From NCBI GenBank assembly GCA_030628755.1, contig DAOVQH010000093.1:1-8245 (forward strand): 8,245 nt of DNA, read 5' to 3'. Positions 1 to 5,777 of this stretch are shown piece after piece (position 1 is the stretch's first letter; every line of letters starts with the position of its first letter). Both the position numbers and the translations under genes were made by a program. The notes beneath the pieces are model-generated. The model ran no database searches. It was not told the origin of the DNA and worked only from the letters and a program-made list of their open reading frames with translations. The stretch is from Candidatus Cloacimonadota bacterium (GTDB taxonomy: Bacteria > Cloacimonadota > Cloacimonadia > Cloacimonadales > TCS61).

Positions 1-1851
1 AAAAGAAAAACACCGAATGATGTAAAAAAACTCTCTATAGCAGAACTGGAAAAACTCGCTTAAGAAGTACGTCAGAGAATAATTAAAGTAACCGCTAAAA
101 CAGGCGGTCATGTAGCTCCCAGTCTGGGAGCCACGGATTTAACAATCGCTCTTCTAAAAATTTTTGATCCCCTGAAAGACAGAATTATCTGGGATGTTGG
201 TCATCAATCCTATGCATATAAAATTCTGACCGAAAGGAATGACAGGTTTGAAACTCTACGCCAATTTAAAGGAATAAGTGGCTTCAACAATATTTTTGAA
301 AGTAAATACGATGCTTTCGGAGTTGGTCATGCAAGTACATCCATCTCTGCAGCACTGGGTATCTCCATTGCCAAGGAAATGACAAATAAAAAAGGGCGAG
401 TTATCGCTGTAATTGGTGACGGTGCTCTTTCCGGTGGAATGGCTTTTGAGGCTTTAAATCACGCAGGTCACCTGCAAAAGGAAATGATCATTATTCTGAA
501 CGATAATAATATGTCGATCTCTAAAAGTGTTGGAGCACTTCAGGCGTATCTAACAAATATTCTTGTCAGTCGTCCCTATAATGTTATGAAAAATCTCATC
601 TGGGATTTTGTTCAGCATCTTCCTCATAGAGTAAGAAGAAGAATTATCCTCAGTGCCAGGAAACTGGAAGAAAATATGATCAATACACTGGCACCGAATA
701 TTATATTTGAAGATCTTGGTTTTAAATATGTTGGACCTATAGACGGACATAATATGCCGCGTCTGGTCAGGATTTTCAACAAAGTCAAAAACAATATGAC
801 CGGCTCTATCTTTGTACATGTAGTAACCAAAAAAGGAAAAGGTTACGAACACGCAGAAGAGGATGCTCCCCGCTTTCATGGATTGGGTCCATACGAAATC
901 GAAACTGGTAAAAGTGTTGGTAAAAAAAGAGCTTCTTATTCAGAAATCTTTGGTGATACTTTATGTGAAATTGCCAGAGAAAATAAAAAGGTTGTTGCTA
1001 TTACTGCTGCAATGACGGATGGCACTGGACTCACAGGTTTTGAAAAAGAATTTCCAGATCGATTTTTCGACGTTGGAATTGCTGAACAACATGCTGTTAC
1101 ATTTGCCGGTGGTCTTGCAATTCAAGGGTTAAAACCTTTTGTTGCTATTTATTCTACCTTTTTTCAAAGAGCATTCGATCAGGTGATTCATGATATTTCC
1201 CTTCAAAAACTACCGGTTGTATTTTGTTTGGATAGAGCTGGACTGGTGGGAGAAGATGGCTCAACTCACCACGGGGCGTTCGACCTTTCTTATTTAAACC
1301 TTATTCCGGATCTGATTGTATTGGCTCCTGCCTATGCAAATGAGTTCAAAGATATGTTGAGATTTGCTGCTAATTATAACAAAGGTCCTGTTGTAATTAG
1401 ATATCCGCGCGGCTTAACCAGGTTCAATAAAACTGAATATAAATCCATTGAACTTGGAAAATATGATATCCGTGAATCTGGAAAAAAGGTAGCCCTTATG
1501 GGTATAGGTAAGGCTTTTGAAGATGCTGAGATCATTTACGGGAAACTTAGAAAAGAATTTCCAAAATTAAAACCATACCTGGTAAATCCTCGTTTCCTCA
1601 AACCAATGGACACTGAATTCTTAGAAGAACTTACAAAAAAAGTAAAAACAATTTTCACCATTGAAGATAATGCACTTATTGGTGGATTTGGAAGCAGTAT
1701 TAAAAACTATTTTGCAAATACAAATATCGAAGTTTTTTCCTTTGGAATTCCAGATCAATTCGTTTCACATGGTAATATATCAGACCTTAAAAATTCTATT
1801 GAAACAACTCCAGAACAAATATTTGAGAAAATCAAAGCTATTTTAAAATAA
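1..1851 (+). CDS. dxs: 1-deoxy-D-xylulose-5-phosphate synthase, 5'-partial, with an in-frame stop codon
   Basis: DXS condenses pyruvate and glyceraldehyde-3-phosphate to DXP with thiamine diphosphate (TPP), the first step of the MEP isoprenoid pathway, in the cytosol. Frame 1 reads as DXS from the window's first base: LSIAELEKLA, then TAA at 61-63, then GGHVAPSLGATDLTIAL (His at 109-111, equivalent to E. coli His49), DVGHQSYAYKILT, GHASTSIS (from 325), the TPP/Mg motif GDGALSGGMAFEALNHAG (from 415) with LNDNN, GPIDGH, the catalytic Glu in DVGIAEQHAVTFAGG (Glu at 1084-1086), THHGAFDLSYL, and C-terminal TIEDNALIGGFGSS. Only the first few residues lie outside the window. The TAA stands where relatives have Glu. 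No ATG, GTG or TTG occurs in frame between it and the internal Met at 379, and starting there would remove the N-terminal TPP-site histidines. The gene is therefore either inactivated by one base change (GAA to TAA) or carries a sequencing error. Family assignment is secure; functional status is not. mnmE follows 7 bp downstream. Confidence 0.9.
61..63 (+). other. In-frame TAA inside dxs
   Basis: The codon sits between LSIAELEKLA and EVRQRIIKV, in a helix usually read as LA-E-E-x-R in this family. One G-to-T change from GAA would create it. The frame is conserved on both sides, so this is a point change and not a frameshift. Confidence 0.85.
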
Positions 1852-1858
1852 TCCTGTC

Positions 1859-3214
1859 ATGGAATATAAAGGCGATACGATCTCAGCTATTTCTACACCC
1901 CCGGGAATTGGCGGTATTTCTGTTCTGCGTGTAAGTGGTGATAAAGCAATTGATGTTGTAGATAAGATCTTTCATGGTAAAAGATCCTTAAAATCAACTC
2001 AAACACATAAAGCTGTTTTTGGAAAAATCCTCGATGAAAAAAAACTGATAGATGAAGTTATAGTAACCACTTTCCGCGCACCGCACAGTTACACTGGTGA
2101 AGATGTGGTTGAAATATCCTGCCATGGAAGCACTTTTATTACAAATCAAATTTTAGAAATCCTCCTGCAGAAAACCCGGCTTGCAGATCCCGGAGAATTT
2201 ACCCAGAGAGCTTTCTTAAACGACAAAATCGGACTCACCCAGGCAGAAGCGGTTGGCGATATAATAAATGCCAAAACCAGAATTTCACACCTGGCAGCAG
2301 TTCAACAATTCGAAGGCAGTCTTCGACATAGAATCGAAAAGCTTCTCAATAAAATAACCGAATATCGTACATTATTAGAACTTGAAATAGACTTTCTGGA
2401 GCAGGATATTCCTGAAATTGATATAAAAAAATTGGAAAGAAACCTTAAGAAACTCCTTCAAAATCTGGAGAAACTTGCCAGAACAGGTAATGAAGGGATG
2501 ATTTTAAAAGACGGATTAAAAGTGAGCTTAGTGGGAGCACCCAATGTGGGAAAATCCAGTATTTTCAATGCTTTCCTTGAAACCGAAAGGGCTATCGTTA
2601 CTCCTCATCCTGGAACTACACGAGATTACCTAGAAGAAGCTATTTCTCTGAAAGGTTATTTAATTAGATTTTTTGATACTGCCGGTATCAGGGATACATC
2701 CGATGATATCGAGAAGATCGGGATCAAGCGTTCGTATGAAGTAATAAGAAATTCGCACAAAGTTTTATTTATAATAGACGGAAATGAAAATCAGAAAGAA
2801 TACAATACTCTAATAAAATTAGTTGATTCTAATAGAATTATTAAAGTTCTGAATAAATCAGATTTATTTAAAAAATCAGAAATTCAATCATTCGAAGAAA
2901 AGGATTATATTTCCTGCTCTGCTATTCAAAAAAACGGATTAAGTAAATTAAAAGATTTTTTAATTAAAGATATCGAAATCTCCGAAGAAGAACTGCATTC
3001 AGGAATTCTAACCAATACCCGCCAGATCACTGCTGTGAAAAGAGCTGTGAAATCGATAGAACATGCTCTTAACTCTTTAAAAAAAGATATGGGTTTTGAA
3101 TTTACTGCCTTTGACCTGAAAGAAGCCAGCACAGCTCTGGAAGAAATAATCGGCAAAATTACAACAGATGATATTTTGAACCAGATATTCGAAAATTTCT
3201 GTATTGGAAAGTAG
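1859..3214 (+). CDS. mnmE: tRNA uridine-5-carboxymethylaminomethyl(34) synthesis GTPase MnmE
   Basis: MnmE works with MnmG to install (carboxymethyl)aminomethyl groups at U34 of wobble tRNAs, using GTP and a methylene-THF-derived carbon. The 451 residues match the usual length (E. coli 454). The N-terminal folate-binding domain (about 1-118) opens with DTISAISTPPGIGGISVLRVSG and has GEDVVEISCHGS at 80-91. A helical domain follows, with the G domain inserted: P-loop GAPNVGKSS (226-234), G2 TTRD (253-256), G3 DTAG (273-276), Glu285 aligned with E. coli catalytic Glu282, G4 NKSD (332-335), and G5 around SCSA (352). The C-terminus is the diagnostic FCIGK with the conserved Cys. The ATG lies 7 bp after the dxs stop and has no clear Shine-Dalgarno sequence, which suggests translational coupling to dxs. 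The start is supported by alignment to the E. coli N-terminus. Nothing is missing, so I expect an active enzyme. Confidence 0.97.
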   Translation: MEYKGDTISAISTPPGIGGISVLRVSGDKAIDVVDKIFHGKRSLKSTQTHKAVFGKILDEKKLIDEVIVTTFRAPHSYTGEDVVEISCHGSTFITNQILEILLQKTRLADPGEFTQRAFLNDKIGLTQAEAVGDIINAKTRISHLAAVQQFEGSLRHRIEKLLNKITEYRTLLELEIDFLEQDIPEIDIKKLERNLKKLLQNLEKLARTGNEGMILKDGLKVSLVGAPNVGKSSIFNAFLETERAIVTPHPGTTRDYLEEAISLKGYLIRFFDTAGIRDTSDDIEKIGIKRSYEVIRNSHKVLFIIDGNENQKEYNTLIKLVDSNRIIKVLNKSDLFKKSEIQSFEEKDYISCSAIQKNGLSKLKDFLIKDIEISEEELHSGILTNTRQITAVKRAVKSIEHALNSLKKDMGFEFTAFDLKEASTALEEIIGKITTDDILNQIFENFCIGK

Positions 3215-3217
3215 ATC

Positions 3218-3316
3218 TTAGTTCGTTCAACCATCCTGGTTGAATGAAATAGTAACAAAGACCTTCAAGGTCTTGAAGAGTACTCTTGTGGTTCAACCTG
3301 GAAGGATGAACCAACG
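3218..3316. repeat. BIME-like palindrome block, copy 1
   Basis: This block has three hairpins in fixed order. P1 is at 3226-3244 (arms TTCAACCA and TGGTTGAA, loop TCC). P2 is at 3258-3274 (AAGACCTT, central C, AAGGTCTT). P3 is at 3290-3312 (arms GGTTCAACC and GGATGAACC around TGGAA, one mismatch). Read on the opposite strand, P3 matches P1 at about 20 of 24 positions including flanks, so P1 and P3 are inverted copies of one element separated by P2, as in enterobacterial BIMEs. It starts just after the mnmE stop. No T-run follows, so I do not call it a terminator. Confidence 0.85.
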
Positions 3317-3363
3317 TATTTTAAAAATTTGGAATTATAATGCAAGTACATCTCATACCTTAG
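3313..3363. repeat. Conserved AT-rich linker between palindrome blocks, copy 1
   Basis: About 50 bp beginning AACGTATTTTAAAAATTTGG and ending CATACCTTAG. It recurs at 5598-5648 with three mismatches and no gaps. It joins two palindrome blocks in both places, so the amplified unit is palindromes plus linker (142 bp). Confidence 0.8.
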
Positions 3364-3525
3364 TTCGTTCAACCATCCTGGTTGAACGATAGAAGTAACA
3401 AAGACCTTGAAGGTCTTGAAAAGTACTTTAGTGGTTCAACCTGGAAGGATGAACCAACAAAGTAACTCCCACCAGGATGATGAGCTTTACACAATGGTTC
3501 AACCTGGAAGGTTGAACCAACGTAA
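3360..3525. repeat. BIME-like palindrome block, copy 2, extended
   Basis: P1 at 3365-3389 is the best copy: an 11-bp perfect stem with loop TCC. P2 at 3401-3417 has central G instead of C. P3 is at 3433-3455. Then comes a second module: P4 at 3466-3485 (CTCCCACCAGGATGATGAGC) and a perfectly symmetrical P3 at 3496-3518 (arms GGTTCAACC and GGTTGAACC). The P4-P3 module (about 3461-3524) recurs at 4886-4949, immediately before the transposase gene. Confidence 0.85.
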
Positions 3526-3567
3526 TGAATTTTGATGAGATAAGAAATGTTTTGCCGATTTATTGGA

Positions 3568-3718
3568 TGTAAAATTGCGGACCGTAAATTTGCATACCAA
3601 AATTGTTTTAATTTAAACATGAGAGACATAATTATATCTTTTTCTAACCTCATCAATATAGAAAAGATATTGACATATAATATCAGTTTGTAAAAATACG
3701 AACCGTAAAATTGCGTAC
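3568..3718. promoter_or_regulatory. Imperfect 30-bp direct repeat in the leader of the ATPase gene
   Basis: 3568-3597 and 3689-3718 match at about 25 of 30 positions, sharing TGTAAAA, then ACCGTAAA, then TTGC and TAC. The first copy also repeats GTAAAATTGCG internally. The second ends directly at the ribosome binding site of the ATPase gene. Paired sites at this position could bind a regulator, possibly the winged helix of the ATPase itself, but they could also be leftover repeat sequence. The rest of 3526-3728 is AT-rich with no gene visible. Confidence 0.45.
3670..3681 (+). promoter_or_regulatory. Possible promoter elements upstream of the ATPase gene
   Basis: A consensus TTGACA (3670-3675) directly abuts a consensus TATAAT (3676-3681), so they cannot serve one promoter. 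Either TTGACA pairs with a weak AT-rich -10 near 3691-3698, or TATAAT pairs with a poor -35 near 3653. Both would start transcription shortly before the ATG at 3729. Such hexamers arise by chance in AT-rich DNA. Confidence 0.25.
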
Positions 3719-3719
3719 T

Positions 3720-3724
3720 GGAGG
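3720..3724 (+). promoter_or_regulatory. Ribosome binding site GGAGG fixing the ATPase start
   Basis: GGAGG lies 4 bases before ATG 3729. An in-frame TTG at 3711 lies upstream of this site and would translate through it, so ATG 3729 is preferred. Confidence 0.75.
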
Positions 3725-3728
3725 AAAC

Positions 3729-4850
3729 ATGGTTAATCCGTTCCAATTTGGGAAAGTAGTTCGGGATAAACAGTTCTGTAACCGTCAGAGAGAACTTCGT
3801 GATCTGATTTCCGCTATCAAGAGCGGAAACTCTCTCTGGTTATATTCACCACGCCGATTTGGGAAAACATCTTTGGTTGTAAACGCCTTTTCTCGCATCA
3901 AAGATGTAAAGACTGTCTATTTCGATCTTTTCAATATTCGTGACAATAGAGAATTTGCGACAAAATATCTCAATATTCTAACCCATGAATTGTTCACCAA
4001 GAAACACAGTTTAACTTCCATATTAAAAAAGTTGTCTGGTTATTTGAAAAACGTAACTCCGACAGTATCATTGGATGCAATGGGTAATCCATTGATTGGT
4101 ATTGATATAAAGCCAAAAGAAATATCCAAGACCATCGAATCAATTCTGGAGTTGCCGCAAAAGCTGAATTACCCAAAATCTATCTGTATCGCTTTCGACG
4201 AATTCCAGGAAGTTGAACGATTAGATCCTTTCCTGAAAAATATTATGCGTTCGGTTTTTCAGCATCAGCAAAATGTGAGTTACATTTTTCTGGGAAGTAA
4301 AGAATCGCTGATGAATGCAATTTTTTCTGATGCAAAATCTCCATTTTTCCAGTTTGGTGACAAAATGAATCTTGATCCTATCTCCAGTTCTGATTTAACT
4401 TCCTACATCAAATCGATGTTCAACGAGACAAAATTACCGATCCAGAACAGCAACATTGAAAATATTCTGCAACTCAGCGAATGCCATCCACATTACACAC
4501 AATACACAGCCTATGTTGCGTGGGATTTGGTTTATCAAGATATTCCGCAGAATGATGACTTCAAAGATATATGGCTTTCCCGTATAATTGAAAGTCAATC
4601 TGATGCTTTTCGTACGATTTATGAGCAATTAAATGCAAATCAGAGAAAAGTTGTATACGCTCTCAGCGATTTGGATGGTCAGAGCATCCTGTCGAACAAT
4701 ACGATGATCAAATATAATCTTCCACCGAAATCGACCATCAATACTGCACTTAACAGTCTTTTGCGGAAAACTCTGATTCTGAGATCTAATAGCTCCTATA
4801 AATTTGAAAATCCGATCTTTAAAATTTGGATAAATAAGTTATATGATTAA
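3729..4850 (+). CDS. AAA-type ATPase of the ATPase_2 family with C-terminal winged helix
   Basis: 373 residues from ATG 3729. The opening NPFQFGKVV...FCNRQREL is typical of bacterial/archaeal ATPase_2 (PF01637) proteins. Walker A is SPRRFGKTS (40-48); Walker B is ICIAFDEFQE (151-160) with Asp157 and Glu158. A sensor-1-like FLGSKESLM lies at 187-195, followed by the family's HPHYTQ (253-258). Residues about 300-373 form a winged-helix-like region (NQRKVVYALSDLDG, then STINTALNSLLRKTLI). There is no signal peptide or membrane segment. In this family the ATPase is thought to work as a nucleotide-driven switch; substrate and partners are generally unknown, and I cannot name one here. It is bracketed by near-identical P4-P3 repeats (3461-3524 and 4886-4949) and lies upstream of the RAYT gene on the same strand, so it may have arrived with the repeats or assist their movement. 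Family assignment is good; function is unknown. Confidence 0.85.
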   Translation: MVNPFQFGKVVRDKQFCNRQRELRDLISAIKSGNSLWLYSPRRFGKTSLVVNAFSRIKDVKTVYFDLFNIRDNREFATKYLNILTHELFTKKHSLTSILKKLSGYLKNVTPTVSLDAMGNPLIGIDIKPKEISKTIESILELPQKLNYPKSICIAFDEFQEVERLDPFLKNIMRSVFQHQQNVSYIFLGSKESLMNAIFSDAKSPFFQFGDKMNLDPISSSDLTSYIKSMFNETKLPIQNSNIENILQLSECHPHYTQYTAYVAWDLVYQDIPQNDDFKDIWLSRIIESQSDAFRTIYEQLNANQRKVVYALSDLDGQSILSNNTMIKYNLPPKSTINTALNSLLRKTLILRSNSSYKFENPIFKIWINKLYD

Positions 4851-4858
4851 AAACCGTA

Positions 4859-4949
4859 GATCAACCGGAAAGGATGAAACAACGAAGTAACTCTCGCCAG
4901 GATGGTGAGCTATACACAATGGTTCAACCTGGAAGGTTTAACCAACGTA
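4859..4949. repeat. Palindrome block between the ATPase and RAYT genes
   Basis: It contains a decayed P3 (about 4859-4880), P4 at 4891-4910 (CTCTCGCCAGGATGGTGAGC; 7-bp stem with loop GGA and one G-T pair) and P3 at 4921-4943 (one arm mismatch). About 65 bp match 3461-3525 with five or six mismatches. It ends 10 bp before the RAYT ribosome binding site, so it forms the transposase leader. Confidence 0.8.
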
Positions 4950-4958
4950 ACTTTTAAA

Positions 4959-4964
4959 AAGGAG
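4959..4964 (+). promoter_or_regulatory. Ribosome binding site AAGGAG of the RAYT gene
   Basis: AAGGAG is followed by ATATA and then ATG 4970, which is near-ideal spacing. It lies just downstream of a P3 hairpin. Confidence 0.75.
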
Positions 4965-4969
4965 ATATA

Positions 4970-5467
4970 ATGCCAACACCCCGTATACCTGTTGATCAAA
5001 AAGACAGTATTTTTTTTATTACATTCACTATTCAACGCTGGTTCTATCTTTTTGATCGCTACGAAAGATGGACTATACTGCTTAATGCACTGAAACATTA
5101 TCAAAAACATAATAACTTAAAAATTTATTCTTGGGTCTTTATGCTGAATCATATGCATCTTATCTTTCAATGTGAGGATGCAATTAAATTTGTAAACGGT
5201 TTCAAGAGTTACACTGCTCAGAAATTACGTGAAAATATAGAGGAAACCGAACCTCATCTTTTGAATTTATTTAAAACTGATAATGATTACCATATTTGGC
5301 AGGACAACAATTTTCCAGAAATAGTTGAATCTGAAAATTTCTTTCTGCAAAAAGCTAATTATATAATTGAAAACCCGGTAAGAAAAGAATATGTTAATTA
5401 TCCTGAAGACTGGCGTTATTCATCGACAAGTAAAATTAAGTTGATAGAATTAAGTGAGTTACTTTAA
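4970..5467 (+). CDS. REP-associated tyrosine transposase (RAYT), Y1/HUH family
   Basis: 165 residues of the Y1_Tnp / COG1943 family. These single-domain HUH nucleases recognise and cleave single-stranded REP hairpins and are thought to spread them. Visible motifs: FFITFTIQRWFYLF (15-28, first beta strand), WVFMLNHMHLIFQ (55-67) with the metal-binding His61-x-His63, and KANYIIENPVRKEYV (128-142), where Tyr131 is the probable DNA-linking tyrosine. The PEDWRYSS ending (145-152) is typical of RAYTs rather than IS200 transposases. The length is near the family norm and the frame is intact, so it may be active. Palindrome blocks lie on both sides, which is the expected context for a RAYT and its own REPs. 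There is no tnpB and no IS200/IS605-type end structure that I can identify. The ATG is fixed by AAGGAG at 4959-4964. Confidence 0.92.
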   Translation: MPTPRIPVDQKDSIFFITFTIQRWFYLFDRYERWTILLNALKHYQKHNNLKIYSWVFMLNHMHLIFQCEDAIKFVNGFKSYTAQKLRENIEETEPHLLNLFKTDNDYHIWQDNNFPEIVESENFFLQKANYIIENPVRKEYVNYPEDWRYSSTSKIKLIELSELL

Positions 5468-5473
5468 TTTGAA

Positions 5474-5601
5474 CCCAGTTCGTTCAGCCATCCTGGTTGG
5501 CGTCTATTCGTTCAACCATCTTGGTTGAATGAAATAGTAACAAAGACCTTCAAAGTCTTGAAAAGTACTTTAGCGGTTCAACCTGGAAGGATGAACCAAC
5601 G
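5474..5601. repeat. BIME-like palindrome block, copy 3
   Basis: It starts with a decayed P1 (about 5482-5500, several G-T pairs), then P1 at 5511-5529 (loop TCT), P2 at 5543-5559 (one arm mismatch) and P3 at 5575-5597. From 5507 it aligns without gaps to 3222 onward through 5674/3389, with about 11 mismatches in 168 bp. The ATPase-RAYT pair is thus bracketed by long direct repeats. Confidence 0.85.
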
Positions 5602-5648
5602 TATTTTAAAAATTTGGAATTACGATGCAAGTACATCGCATACCTTAG
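5598..5648. repeat. Conserved AT-rich linker, copy 2
   Basis: It matches 3313-3363 except at three positions and separates two palindrome blocks with the same 142-bp period. Confidence 0.8.
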
Positions 5649-5745
5649 TTCGTTCAACCATCTTGGTTGAATGAAATAGTAACAGAGACCTTCAAGGTCT
5701 TGAAAAGTACTCTTGTGGTTCAACCTGGAAGTTTGAACCAACGTA
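5646..5745. repeat. BIME-like palindrome block, copy 4
   Basis: P1 at 5653-5671, P2 at 5685-5701 (one base changed at the left edge) and P3 at 5717-5739 (arm GTTTGAACC, one mismatch). It ends about 26 bp before the pgi ribosome binding site, so any pgi promoter lies within or upstream of the repeats, unless it uses the short remaining gap. Confidence 0.85.
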
Positions 5746-5765
5746 ATGACCACCCGGTCGGTTAA

Positions 5766-5773
5766 AAGGAGAG
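5766..5773 (+). promoter_or_regulatory. Ribosome binding site AAGGAGAG of pgi
   Basis: AAGGAGAG precedes ATG 5778 at normal spacing and fixes the start. The N-terminus then aligns with E. coli Pgi (INPTQT...AW). Confidence 0.8.
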
Positions 5774-5777
5774 TATC

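Noticed and set aside
379..1851. dxs starting at ATG 379
   Set aside because: The same frame upstream (64-378) encodes conserved DXS sequence including the TPP-site histidines, so 379 is an internal methionine.
3226..3274. Rho-independent terminator after mnmE
   Set aside because: Hairpins are present but no T-run follows, and the same hairpins occur in front of genes.
3711..3728. TTG start for the ATPase at 3711
   Set aside because: It would place the GGAGG ribosome binding site inside the coding sequence; ATG 3729 has ideal placement and the family's usual N-terminus.
3369..3746. Minus-strand open frame of 125 codons across the repeats
   Set aside because: It mostly translates the palindromes; VGS-FQVEPL peptides recur because the DNA repeat does. 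The same peptide appears in a minus-strand frame at 5550-5753. There is no ribosome binding site or family resemblance.
4970..5467. IS200/IS605 insertion sequence
   Set aside because: PEDWRYSS-type ending, no tnpB, and REP/BIME surroundings instead of defined left and right ends point to a RAYT.
3218..5745. CRISPR array
   Set aside because: The repeats are of several palindrome types with conserved linkers between them, not identical repeats with unique spacers, and no cas gene is present.
5550..5753. Minus-strand open frame of 67 codons
   Set aside because: Also a translation of repeat DNA, with the same peptide as at 3369-3746.
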